A DNA stretch of 32,964 nt from a virus. This document shows positions 1 through 5,884 of the stretch, piece after piece. The translations under genes were made by a program, and so were the position numbers. The stretch is taken from positions 1-32,964 of the IMG/VR virus record IMGVR_UViG_3300002835_000656; one strand, written 5' to 3'. How positions within the stretch are numbered: the stretch's first letter is position 1; each line of letters starts with the position of its first letter. The notes beneath the pieces were generated by a model. It was given only the letters and a program-made list of their open reading frames with translations. It was not told where the DNA came from and searched no databases.

Positions 1-51
1 AACAGCAGCAAGCATAAGGACGATGCAATCAAAGAACTGATGAAGCGATGA
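1..51 (+). CDS. 3' end of an unidentified gene
   Basis: An open frame enters from the left edge and stops at TGA 49-51, leaving only 16 residues ending in ELMKR. The tail is charged (KHKDD, then KELMKR), as in a helical C terminus. Its stop overlaps the ATG of the next small gene (ATGA), so the two look translationally coupled. Too little remains to suggest a function. Confidence 0.5.
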   Translation, partial: NSSKHKDDAIKELMKR

Positions 52-149
52 CCGATATTGAGTTCGGGTTGATTGTACTGGGCGTGATGATATTCGCATA
101 CGTGGTGGTGCAGGTAATTACCGAGAAGCTGCCTGAAGATAAGAATTAG
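48..149 (+). CDS. Small single-pass membrane protein
   Basis: A 33-residue frame starts at an ATGA overlap with the preceding gene and ends in TAG 147-149. It has a short acidic N terminus (MTDIEF), one hydrophobic stretch of about 17 residues (GLIVLGVMIFAYVVVQV) and a charged tail (TEKLPEDKN), so a single transmembrane helix is likely. Very small membrane proteins are common in phage operons. Holin-like or accessory roles are possible, but nothing here shows which. The overlap and clean membrane topology are the evidence that it is real. Confidence 0.5.
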   Translation: MTDIEFGLIVLGVMIFAYVVVQVITEKLPEDKN

Positions 150-212
150 GTATATTAGCAACGGATTGCACGGTTGGCGAGTTCCGTGTTTTGTTTCATT
201 ATTTGTTTTAGA

Positions 213-239
213 GCCTGCACGATGAATGCAGGCTTTTTT
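213..239 (+). terminator. Rho-independent terminator
   Basis: A perfect 7-bp stem (GCCTGCA 213-219, TGCAGGC 227-233) with a 7-nt loop is followed by six T (234-239). It ends the operon entering from the left edge and separates it from the promoter region at 291-337. Confidence 0.85.
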
Positions 240-290
240 ATTAAATTTTATTCTCTTGTAAATCAATCAGTTATCCAGTAATTAAAAAAA

Positions 291-304
291 TATTTTGCAA
301 AATA
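291..304. promoter_or_regulatory. Perfect 14-bp palindrome, candidate operator
   Basis: TATTTTGCAAAATA is a perfect inverted repeat with no spacer. It ends 4 nt before the candidate -33 element of the promoter at 309-337, where a repressor or activator could bind. No repressor gene for it is identified; HTH proteins encoded downstream are candidates. Confidence 0.4.
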
Positions 305-308
305 CTTG

Positions 309-337
309 TTTGGTATTGTTATTTGTGTTTATATTTG
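309..337 (+). promoter_or_regulatory. Bacteroidota-type promoter of the early operon
   Basis: TTTG at 309-312 and TATATTTG at 330-337 match the Bacteroidota -33 and -7 elements (TTTG or TTG, then TAnnTTTG) with a 17-nt spacer. A start about 6 nt downstream would give a leader of roughly 25 nt before the ATG at 369. The terminator at 213-239 lies upstream, so this probably starts a new transcription unit. Confidence 0.6.
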
Positions 338-340
338 CAA

Positions 341-363
341 TATCAATTAACAACTAAAACAAA
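341..363 (+). repeat. 23-bp direct repeat, copy 1 (leader of first early gene)
   Basis: This A-rich stretch, starting TATCAATTAAC, is repeated exactly at 532-554. It occupies the leader between the promoter and the ATG at 369, where Bacteroidota translation signals sit. Confidence 0.7.
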
Positions 364-368
364 ACACA

Positions 369-548
369 ATGAAAATCTTAATTACAATCGGCACTTACAA
401 CACATCTGATTACAGAGTTGTAAAAGAATACAAGAGCGCAAAAGCTGCATTAAAATTCTTAAAGAGAATAGGCTATGCTTACAATGAAATAAGCAGCGAT
501 TCTTGGAACTATTTCGGAACGAAATACAAGTTATCAATTAACAACTAA
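369..548 (+). CDS. Hypothetical early protein, 59 aa
   Basis: A 59-residue frame from ATG 369 to TAA 546-548. It begins MKILITIGTYN and is basic and aromatic (Lys, Tyr, Trp), which suits a small compact alpha/beta protein. I do not recognise a family. It is the first gene after the promoter at 309-337, with an A-rich leader typical of Bacteroidota starts. Its last codons (LSINN, stop) lie inside the second copy of the 23-bp repeat, so the end of this gene and the leader of the next share sequence with its own leader. Confidence 0.6.
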   Translation: MKILITIGTYNTSDYRVVKEYKSAKAALKFLKRIGYAYNEISSDSWNYFGTKYKLSINN

Positions 549-554
549 AACAAA
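532..554 (+). repeat. 23-bp direct repeat, copy 2 (leader of second early gene)
   Basis: Exact copy of 341-363. It covers the last codons of the 59-aa gene and the leader of the gene at 565, placing the same A-rich signal before both starts. Confidence 0.7.
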
Positions 555-564
555 CCAAAACAAA

Positions 565-930
565 ATGAAACAAGTACAAAAAACAAAATCAACTCACACG
601 CAGGGCGAGTGGGAAGTAACAGCCCCAAAAGGTCTGTATGGTTACGGAATTGTAAGCAAGACTGGTAAACGTGATAAACAAGGCAAGCGGCTACGTATAG
701 CATCATGTCATTTTGAAACTGAATGGCACGACAACGTACTTGGCAATGGTCGTACAATGGATGAAGTTAGAATCAGCAAGGATGAATCATTAGCCAACGC
801 AAAGCTGATAGCAGCAGCACCTGAAATGCTTGAAGCACTAATCAAGATTAGCATATCGCTTGAACAATTACCTTGCAAGAAATCTGACTATAATATGGTA
901 TTGAAAGCAATAAACAAAGCAACTCTATGA
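565..930 (+). CDS. Conserved phage hypothetical protein, 121 aa
   Basis: The protein has a short basic N terminus, then THTQGEWEV, and near residues 77-90 the signature NAKLIAAAPEMLEAL. A Gly-Glu-Trp start followed by an ANAxLIAAAPxxLEAL helix is typical of a widespread family of small phage early proteins with no assigned function. The context (early operon, before recombination genes) fits. The ATG at 565 follows the second 23-bp repeat. Its stop overlaps the next start (ATGA). Family recognition is fairly good; the role is unknown. Confidence 0.75.
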   Translation: MKQVQKTKSTHTQGEWEVTAPKGLYGYGIVSKTGKRDKQGKRLRIASCHFETEWHDNVLGNGRTMDEVRISKDESLANAKLIAAAPEMLEALIKISISLEQLPCKKSDYNMVLKAINKATL

Positions 931-1019
931 AACAAAAGAACAACACCGCAGCGTATGTCGTACTGGCGATATGCGCTTCCTACTTCGCAATTCACATCAT
1001 CATTAAAATCTTAAACTAA
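927..1019 (+). CDS. Small single-pass membrane protein, 30 aa
   Basis: A 30-residue frame starts at an ATGA overlap with the preceding gene. After a polar N terminus (MKQKNNT) comes one hydrophobic run (AAYVVLAICASYFAIHIII), then KILN, consistent with one transmembrane helix. The next gene starts 3 nt after its stop. Function unknown; support is the tight operon fit and the membrane-like composition. Confidence 0.5.
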   Translation: MKQKNNTAAYVVLAICASYFAIHIIIKILN

Positions 1020-1021
1020 CC

Positions 1022-1237
1022 ATGACCTACAAACTAATTAAAGAACGTGCAACCGCAGCAGGTATTCGTGATGCCTATTTCTTGAAGATATATGCAAACG
1101 ACACAATGATTGAAATTAAACCTGCAAGGGAATCAATGACAGAACAAGAGATGCAGAACTGGTTCGATGAAGTTATTTATGACCATCGCAATCCATCTAA
1201 ACCGATAACCATTTTAACCAAGACCTATGAAGATTAA
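1022..1237 (+). CDS. Hypothetical early protein, 71 aa
   Basis: A 71-residue frame with mixed charge and two acidic stretches (SMTEQEMQNWFDEV, KTYED end). No motif is recognised. It starts 3 nt after the preceding stop and overlaps the next gene by 11 nt, so it belongs to the same early operon. The composition suggests a soluble alpha/beta protein. Confidence 0.6.
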   Translation: MTYKLIKERATAAGIRDAYFLKIYANDTMIEIKPARESMTEQEMQNWFDEVIYDHRNPSKPITILTKTYED

Positions 1238-1430
1238 ATTAAGCAAGCACACGAGGATGACACAAGTACCTGCACGCACACTTAACCAATGGAAGTTGAA
1301 ATACAGGTTCGGTGACTACGGCATCATCGCTAAGAAGACAGGCATAAGCCGACCGACCATTATCAAGGCGTTCAAAGGCGAAGCACAAGACATTCTAATC
1401 AAAATAATCAACAAGTACTATGAGCAATAA
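1227..1430 (+). CDS. Small helix-turn-helix DNA-binding protein, 67 aa
   Basis: The protein contains a plausible helix-turn-helix at residues 29-50 (RFGDYGIIAKKTGISRPTII as core), with the pattern 'IAKKTGISRPTIIKAFKGE' seen in Cro/resolvase-like domains. It is basic (KIKLSKHTR start), fitting DNA binding. It overlaps the genes on both sides by about 11 nt. It could regulate the early operon, for example at the palindrome at 291-304, but that link is inference. Confidence 0.6.
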   Translation: MKIKLSKHTRMTQVPARTLNQWKLKYRFGDYGIIAKKTGISRPTIIKAFKGEAQDILIKIINKYYEQ

Positions 1431-1590
1431 GACAGCCAAACCAACCGAGCAGCCGAACTTCAACGACTGGATAAAGTACATCTATGAAGAATGCAGGCGT
1501 ATGCAGATTGAGAATAAGATGCAGCAGATAAAGGACATCAAGCAATCATTTGTGAATACAAATGTAAACACCAAACAAAATAAAAGTTAA
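1420..1590 (+). CDS. Hypothetical protein, 56 aa, helical
   Basis: An ATG at 1420 overlaps the end of the HTH gene, and the frame ends at TAA 1588-1590. After a polar N terminus the protein reads NFNDWIKYIYEECRRMQI and then a Lys/Gln-rich segment, which suggests one amphipathic helix. The last 15 residues are Asn/Thr/Lys-rich and probably disordered. No family recognised. Its stop overlaps a candidate -7 promoter element for the next gene. Confidence 0.5.
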   Translation: MSNKTAKPTEQPNFNDWIKYIYEECRRMQIENKMQQIKDIKQSFVNTNVNTKQNKS

Positions 1591-1595
1591 CTTTG
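1588..1595 (+). promoter_or_regulatory. Candidate -7 promoter element before the recombination genes
   Basis: TAACTTTG matches the Bacteroidota -7 consensus TAnnTTTG and, like the other two candidates upstream, is followed by C. It precedes the ATG at 1612 by 16 nt. No convincing -33 element lies 17-21 nt upstream, so the call is weak. Confidence 0.35.
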
Positions 1596-1611
1596 CACAA
1601 ATCCAAAAACA

Positions 1612-2178
1612 ATGAAACAAAATCAAAAACTCCCATCATTACCCGACTTGTATGCTGATCCTGAAGCGGCAGCAAAGAAGAACGACCTGCTTACCTTATT
1701 GAATCAACCACCGAAGCCTGAATGGATCAAGCAGAACAAGTTCGCTAACAACACGAACTACATCCCGATTGACAAGGTTGAGTATCTGCTGACTGCAATA
1801 TATCAGTCTTGGCGATTCGAGATTAAGAGCGCACAGATAATGGCTAATAGCATCGTGGTCATTGGCAGGCTTCATATTCTTGATCCCATCACATCGCAGT
1901 GGGATTGGCAGGATGGCATCGGTGCAAGTCCTATACAAACGGCAAAGGGTTCAGCAGCGACAGACTTCACACAGGTGAACACATCAGCGGTTCAGATGGC
2001 TGCTCCTGCTGCGGAAAGCTACGCACTCAAAGATGCAGCCGAGAAACTGGGCAGGATATTCGGTAAGGACATCAACAGAAAGGACACCATCGACATTGCG
2101 CCTGTATTGCAGAACAAAGCCGAGCAGTTCAGGATGAAGTTGAACAAGTTAAACAACAACACATCTGACAATGGATAA
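1612..2178 (+). CDS. Rad52/22-like single-strand annealing protein
   Basis: 188 residues with the pattern of the Rad52/22-type annealing proteins found in phages. It has NYIPIDKVEYLL (49-60) and an aromatic segment with WRFEI. A beta strand reading VVIGRLHILDP follows, then DGIGA and the helix AAPAAESYALKDAAEKLGRI before FGKDINR. Such proteins coat ssDNA and anneal complementary strands during phage recombination and replication. The pairing with the exonuclease-like gene at 2787 supports this: annealase plus 5'-3' exonuclease is the standard phage recombination pair. The C terminus is Asn/Thr-rich and probably flexible. The family (Rad52 versus Erf or Sak types) is assigned by eye only. Confidence 0.75.
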   Translation: MKQNQKLPSLPDLYADPEAAAKKNDLLTLLNQPPKPEWIKQNKFANNTNYIPIDKVEYLLTAIYQSWRFEIKSAQIMANSIVVIGRLHILDPITSQWDWQDGIGASPIQTAKGSAATDFTQVNTSAVQMAAPAAESYALKDAAEKLGRIFGKDINRKDTIDIAPVLQNKAEQFRMKLNKLNNNTSDNG

Positions 2179-2422
2179 CAAGAAGCTAACGAAGTTCATT
2201 GCAGAGTTACACAAGAAGCGCAATCCAATATCTGCAAGCGAGATACAACAACTGGCAGCGAAGCACAGCATCACGAGGTCTATTGCGACGATAATGCGCA
2301 AGGCAGGATATGCTAATCGGATTAGGCGTGGCGTATATGTCATCAGTCGCAGCAAGTCAATCAAATCATTGAACAAAACAGAAATCAAAATCAATCACAC
2401 AAGAAACAAACCAAAACTATGA
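2171..2422 (+). CDS. Winged-helix-like small protein, 83 aa
   Basis: A basic 83-residue protein overlapping the annealase gene by 8 nt. Residues 18-57 (ISASEIQQLAAKHSITRSIA and onward, then RRGVYVIS) look like a winged helix-turn-helix: a recognition helix, then a beta hairpin 'RIRRGVYVI'. It may be a DNA-binding accessory to recombination or a regulator; nothing decides this. The lysine/asparagine-rich tail is likely disordered. The next gene starts at an ATGA overlap. Confidence 0.6.
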   Translation: MDNKKLTKFIAELHKKRNPISASEIQQLAAKHSITRSIATIMRKAGYANRIRRGVYVISRSKSIKSLNKTEIKINHTRNKPKL

Positions 2423-2790
2423 ATCAAATTAATCTAAAGACCTACAAATTCACCAACTTGAATCACGGTCAGATTCTTCAGATAATTGAAGAATACAGAA
2501 TCAAAAACGATTTAACTAAAGCAGAAATATCAAGGCGAGCAGGTTATTCTGACACGCAGTATAATCAAGTTCTAAATAGAACTAACTTCTCAAAAAAATC
2601 ATTTAATGCATTTATGAACCTATGCAATGCAGAAACTGAAAGAACTTTATTCAATGCTATTGATAAAAGAATCGAAGAGAATAGAAATGCTAATCAATAT
2701 AATGTATTTGCACGCACGCAAGAAGAAGCGATTAACAAATTGAAATCATTAGGCTTCAAAATTCTTAAACCAACATACACAGAACTATGA
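2419..2790 (+). CDS. XRE-like helix-turn-helix protein, 123 aa
   Basis: Residues 18-60 contain a Cro/CI-type helix-turn-helix pattern: IIEEYRIKNDLTKAEISRRA, then GYSDTQYNQVLNRTNFSKKS. The C-terminal half (EEAINKLKSLGFKILKPT) resembles a small alpha/beta appendage. The gene is visibly more AT-rich than its neighbours, which hints at separate acquisition. It sits between the annealase and nuclease genes and overlaps both neighbours by 4 nt. A regulatory role is likely by fold; the target is unknown. Confidence 0.65.
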   Translation: MNQINLKTYKFTNLNHGQILQIIEEYRIKNDLTKAEISRRAGYSDTQYNQVLNRTNFSKKSFNAFMNLCNAETERTLFNAIDKRIEENRNANQYNVFARTQEEAINKLKSLGFKILKPTYTEL

Positions 2791-3455
2791 GCAACTATAA
2801 CGACTGGATAATGGACAGGTGCGGAAAGATTACTGCATCTGAAATCTATAAGATAATGGGCAAGGGCAGAAACAAAGATGCCTACTTCGGGCAACTGGCT
2901 GAAACCTATATGCTTTCAAAGATAGCCGAGATATTGACACTCGAACCGAACAACGGCGGCAGGGTGAACACGGATGCAATGGACTGGGGCAACGCACACG
3001 AATCAGATGCGGCGGCTGCATTCCAACAGAAGCATCCACACCTTAACCTGCAATACTACGGCATAATGAATCCCAAGTTCTTTGAGTACAACCAATACTG
3101 CGGCGGCAGTCCTGATGGCGTATTCACGGCAGCAACAGGCGACAATGGCATCATTGAAATCAAATGCCCTTACAACTCAACAGAACACGTGCGGCACTTG
3201 CTGATTACAGATGCAGCTTCATTGTTTGACATCGCAACCGAATATTACTGGCAGATGGTCGCTAATATGTTATTCACAGAAACACGCATCGGATACTTCA
3301 TTTCATTCGACCCACGTATGGCACTGGAGCGATTGCAGTTGCACGTTGTACCGATTGAGCCTATTGATGGACATATCGAATTGATAAAGGAACGCATTGC
3401 AGAAGCGAGCAAGTGGATATTAACTAACGTGAACATCTTAAACGACACCTTATGA
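2787..3455 (+). CDS. YqaJ/lambda-exonuclease-like recombination nuclease
   Basis: 222 residues with the motif order of the YqaJ-like viral recombinase family (PD-(D/E)XK fold). These are GKITASEIYKIMG (13-25), WGNAHE (67-72), GGSPDG (106-111, Asp110), the catalytic pair in IIEIKCP (Glu124, Lys126), and YYWQMVANML about 50 residues later. These enzymes degrade one strand of duplex DNA 5' to 3' and make the overhangs used by annealing proteins. The Rad52-like gene three positions upstream is the expected partner. Length is normal for the family. Confidence 0.88.
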   Translation: MSNYNDWIMDRCGKITASEIYKIMGKGRNKDAYFGQLAETYMLSKIAEILTLEPNNGGRVNTDAMDWGNAHESDAAAAFQQKHPHLNLQYYGIMNPKFFEYNQYCGGSPDGVFTAATGDNGIIEIKCPYNSTEHVRHLLITDAASLFDIATEYYWQMVANMLFTETRIGYFISFDPRMALERLQLHVVPIEPIDGHIELIKERIAEASKWILTNVNILNDTL

Positions 3456-3640
3456 AAGACCAGTTAGACTACATTGAAGAACAGCACAACATCGAGATGG
3501 AAGCCTGCCCGATGTGTGACTGCATCGATACAGACTGCGAGTATTGTCACGGCAGTCCTATCTATCCACAGCAAGCAGCAAGCATCAAGAGGATGCTGAA
3601 TGAAGAAGATTACTATTACCCTGAAAATGATATTGTATGA
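3452..3640 (+). CDS. Cysteine-rich small protein, possible zinc ribbon
   Basis: 62 residues with a CPMC...C...CEYCHG arrangement at residues 19-34 (five cysteines plus a histidine), suggesting a small zinc-binding knuckle like a DnaJ-type CxxCxG unit. The C terminus is acidic and tyrosine-rich (EEDYYYPEND). It overlaps the nuclease gene and the next gene by 4 nt each. Zinc binding is inferred from cysteine spacing; the function is unknown. Confidence 0.6.
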   Translation: MKDQLDYIEEQHNIEMEACPMCDCIDTDCEYCHGSPIYPQQAASIKRMLNEEDYYYPENDIV

Positions 3641-4002
3641 TAAAAGGATTTGAGAAACAGACCGAGAAGCTAAATGATGATGAATTAGCCCTTGCACGTA
3701 TTGTGGCGCAGGGGCTATCGAAGAAAACGAAGCACAACCCAGCTTCATCAAGTTACATCTGCGACACGCTGAATGAGAAGTACCCAGACATCAAGCTGAC
3801 CGATGTGCGACTGCGTAAGATAATCAACCACCTGCGGCTGAACGGAATGCCGAACATCTGCGCAAATGGTAAAGGTTACTATGTAAGCGATGATGTACGT
3901 GAGTTGCAGGATTATGCGGTTAGTCTTGGTCAGCGCATCGGAGCGCAGGAAGCGGTGTATAAGTCACTGGTGCATCATATTGAACGGATAATAAAGAAAT
4001 AA
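3637..4002 (+). CDS. Winged-helix-like phage protein, 121 aa
   Basis: The protein has a helix-turn-helix-like region around residues 38-72 (YICDTLNEKYPDIKLTDVRL and RKIINHLRLNG), followed by a beta-hairpin-like ICANGKGYYVSDD, the layout of a winged helix. The C-terminal helix (LQDYAVSLGQRIGAQEAVYK) resembles a conserved stretch of phage early proteins of unknown function. It is co-transcribed with the recombination genes by overlap. A DNA-binding role is plausible, no more. Confidence 0.6.
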   Translation: MIKGFEKQTEKLNDDELALARIVAQGLSKKTKHNPASSSYICDTLNEKYPDIKLTDVRLRKIINHLRLNGMPNICANGKGYYVSDDVRELQDYAVSLGQRIGAQEAVYKSLVHHIERIIKK

Positions 4003-4008
4003 CTCACA

Positions 4009-4230
4009 TTGACAACCTTACAAGGCAATGAAGAACGTGACAAGTATCGTGACAGGATAGTGATGCAGTACCTGAAGTGCGGCGGCAAGTTATATGCAGA
4101 CGATTACTGCGTGTTCGGATTTGATGACAGTTACAATATGCTGCAATACCTAATGAAGCTACAACGTGAGGGCATAGTTCGTGGCAGCATTGATAATAAA
4201 TTTCGCAAGTACTTTGAATTGAAAAAATAA
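4009..4230 (+). CDS. Small winged-helix-like protein, 73 aa (TTG start)
   Basis: The frame opens at TTG 4009, 6 nt after the previous stop. The first in-frame ATG, at about 4063, would lose 18 residues and leave a larger gap, so TTG is preferred. The sequence IVMQYLKCGGKLYADDYCVF and then MLQYLMKLQREGIVRGS resembles a short winged helix. It is the last gene before the leader and terminator at 4213-4339. A candidate promoter overlaps its 3' end. Confidence 0.5.
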   Translation: MTTLQGNEERDKYRDRIVMQYLKCGGKLYADDYCVFGFDDSYNMLQYLMKLQREGIVRGSIDNKFRKYFELKK

Positions 4231-4240
4231 GTTAATTTTG
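4213..4240 (+). promoter_or_regulatory. Candidate promoter for the replication genes
   Basis: TTTG at 4213-4216 and TAATTTTG at 4233-4240 resemble the Bacteroidota -33/-7 pair with a 16-nt spacer, slightly short. As with the early promoter, the -7 box is followed by C. Transcription would start near 4246 and pass through the two hairpins at 4274-4339 before reaching the gene at 4343. Confidence 0.45.
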
Positions 4241-4273
4241 CAGTATGATGAGAACGACATCATTTAAGATATT

Positions 4274-4339
4274 GGTTAAACCTTTAACCCAAACCCAGCA
4301 GCGTAGGTGTTCGTTCCACTGAAACTGTTGGGTTTTTTT
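4274..4339 (+). terminator. Leader hairpins ending in an attenuator-like terminator
   Basis: The first hairpin is the inverted repeat GGTTAAACCTTTAACC (4274-4289). The second pairs AACCCAGCAG (4292-4301) with CTGTTGGGTT (4325-4334), ten pairs with one G-T, and ends in T 4333-4339. It lies between the candidate promoter and the ATG at 4343, so it could be an attenuator for the replication genes or the plain terminator of the early operon. A 25-codon frame (4245-4322, beginning MMRTTSFK) runs through the left arm and stops just before the right arm, the geometry of a leader peptide. Its reality is unproven. Confidence 0.7.
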
Positions 4340-4342
4340 ATT

Positions 4343-5047
4343 ATGAGTAAAGACCCAGCATTTTTATTTTACAGTTCAGATTTTCTGACTGGAACAATGT
4401 TATTTTCAAACGAACAAGTCGGTAAGTATATTCGACTTCTATGTTTGCAACATCAAAAAGGTATACTATCCGAAAAAGATATGTTAAAGATATGTGATAC
4501 ATATGATGAAGATATATGGCGTAAGTTCATAAAAACTGATGCAGGATATTACAATCAGCGACTTCAAGAAGAACAGAAAAAACGTGCTGCATATTCTGAA
4601 AGCAGGCGAAATAATCGAAAAAAGAAAGAAACACAAACAGATATGTCAAACATATCTAAAACATATGTTAAACATATGGAAAATGAAAATGAAAATGAAA
4701 ATATAAATGATAATGAAAATAAAGATAAAAATGGTGTTGAAAAAAAATTCGATGCAAAGGATGCCCTGCTGAAGATGGGTGTCGATTCAAACCTTGCAGA
4801 CGAATGGCTGAAAGTCCGCAAGAACAAACACCTGACCAACACACGTACTGCATTCCTGAAGATATGGCGAGAAATCAAAAAAACAGAACTAACAGCGAAT
4901 GATTGCATCAAGGCAGCAATCGAGCATTCGTGGGGCGGATTTGAAGCCGACTGGCTGACAAACTCTACATTTGCCAAAAAAGGGCATAAAAACGACGAAT
5001 CAAGCCTTACTAACCCCGAAGTGTACAAGAACATCAAATTCACATAA
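4343..5047 (+). CDS. Phage replication initiator/primosome-like protein
   Basis: I start this at ATG 4343 (MSKDPAFLFYSSDFLTGT) because a longer frame upstream would read through the terminator hairpin. The N-terminal 80 residues match the DUF1376-type replication domain of phages (PAFLFYSSDFL, NEQVGKYIRLLCLQHQKG). A Lys/Glu/Asn-rich linker with ENENENEN follows. The last 90 residues (LKVRKNKHLTNTRTAFLKIW, WGGFEADW) resemble the C-terminal domain often found in Bacteroidota phage replication proteins. The DnaC-like loader follows 21 nt later. I infer a role in origin binding or in delivering the host helicase. The first part is visibly more AT-rich than the second. Confidence 0.75.
   Translation: MSKDPAFLFYSSDFLTGTMLFSNEQVGKYIRLLCLQHQKGILSEKDMLKICDTYDEDIWRKFIKTDAGYYNQRLQEEQKKRAAYSESRRNNRKKKETQTDMSNISKTYVKHMENENENENINDNENKDKNGVEKKFDAKDALLKMGVDSNLADEWLKVRKNKHLTNTRTAFLKIWREIKKTELTANDCIKAAIEHSWGGFEADWLTNSTFAKKGHKNDESSLTNPEVYKNIKFT
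4679..4702 (+). repeat. Tandem GAAAAT hexanucleotide repeat in coding sequence
   Basis: Four perfect in-frame copies of GAAAAT encode ENENENEN, with degenerate copies continuing to about 4726. They lie in the linker between the two domains of the replication protein. Copy changes would keep frame and only alter linker length. Confidence 0.7.
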
Positions 5048-5068
5048 TCTTTTAAAATAACCCACTTT

Positions 5069-5812
5069 ATGAACGAAAAAATAGAAAGCTACTTACAGCA
5101 GGAACAAATCAAGCGGCAACAACTACTTGACGACATAAATCTGATTGACCTTACAGATGAAGAATATCAGCTAATCATATTCGACGCAAAAAAGCAAAAA
5201 TATTACAGGCTGAAGTCGGAACAATACCTGCAACAACTAAAGCAGGATGAATGGCACGGATACACGCAATCACGCCTTGCAGAACTATATCTGAAACGAC
5301 TGGCGCAACGTGTGAAGCAGAACAAGCGCAACGACATCAAGGACATCTTCACAGACCTTGCAGGGTATCACCTGAATGGCAGCACTACACTGGACACGAG
5401 CAAGGGCATCCTACTTATTGGCAACATCGGCACTGGAAAGACCATCATTGCATCCTGCGTGCTGAACAACCCGATAGGCAAGTTCGAGATGGTGAACTGC
5501 AATAAGTTGGCGGCGCAGTTCGATGGTCGTTATGATGAGATTGATTATTACACGAAAGAAAATTACTGCGGTGGTTTCCTGTGCTTCGATGACTTGGGTG
5601 ACGAGCGTGAGATTAACCACTACGGCAACCGCATCAACCTAATGTCTGAATTACTGAAAGAGCGATATGTTAACGTGCCGCATAACCGCACTATGGTAAC
5701 GACCAACCTGACACCTGACCAGATTAAGGATAAATACGGCGAGCGTGTATATAGCAGGATGCGTGAGATGTTCAACATCATCCCGATTGCAGGAAGTGAT
5801 TTGAGGCAGTAA
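5069..5812 (+). CDS. DnaC-like helicase loader (AAA+ ATPase)
   Basis: 247 residues. An N-terminal charged, helical region (1-100, many Gln/Lys) would contact the helicase, and a AAA+ core follows. The core has Walker A GNIGTGKT (118-125), Walker B FLCFDDLGDE (170-179, Asp174-Asp175), sensor 1 in MVTTNLTPDQI, and an arginine-finger region GERVYSRMREMFN. DnaC/IstB-type loaders place the replicative helicase at origins. No helicase gene is visible in the window, so it may load the host DnaB or one encoded elsewhere in the phage. It follows the initiator-like gene as in phage replication modules. Confidence 0.88.
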   Translation: MNEKIESYLQQEQIKRQQLLDDINLIDLTDEEYQLIIFDAKKQKYYRLKSEQYLQQLKQDEWHGYTQSRLAELYLKRLAQRVKQNKRNDIKDIFTDLAGYHLNGSTTLDTSKGILLIGNIGTGKTIIASCVLNNPIGKFEMVNCNKLAAQFDGRYDEIDYYTKENYCGGFLCFDDLGDEREINHYGNRINLMSELLKERYVNVPHNRTMVTTNLTPDQIKDKYGERVYSRMREMFNIIPIAGSDLRQ

Positions 5813-5843
5813 CGTTATCGGACTTTGCGAAGTAGCCGAAACG
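5813..5843 (+). other. Imperfect hairpin between loader and methyltransferase genes
   Basis: CGTT (5813-5816) pairs with AACG (5840-5843), CGG (5819-5821) with CCG (5836-5838) and ACTT (5822-5825) with AAGT (5830-5833), around a TGCG loop with small bulges. No T-run follows, so it is not a terminator. It marks the left edge of the AT-rich methyltransferase segment. Confidence 0.45.
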
Positions 5844-5884
5844 AAAAATTAAATCGAAGTACAAAACTTAAAAATTAGAACAAT

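Noticed and set aside
2573-2581. Reverse-strand copy of the shared TTCTATTTA box
   Set aside because: It lies inside a gene with no reverse-strand start nearby, so it is probably chance.
4300-4325. tRNA-like T-arm (GGTG-TTCGTTC-CACT) in the leader before the replication genes
   Set aside because: No acceptor stem, D-arm or anticodon arm can be formed around it; the sequence is better explained as the loop of the terminator hairpin.
4307-4342. Upstream start for the replication initiator gene
   Set aside because: It would translate through the terminator hairpin; ATG 4343 gives the family-like N terminus.
5813-5843. Integron attC-like site because of the bulged hairpin next to the methyltransferase gene
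   Set aside because: It is only about 31 nt, lacks the RYYYAAC/GTTRRRY boxes in the right orientation, and no matching site flanks the other side.
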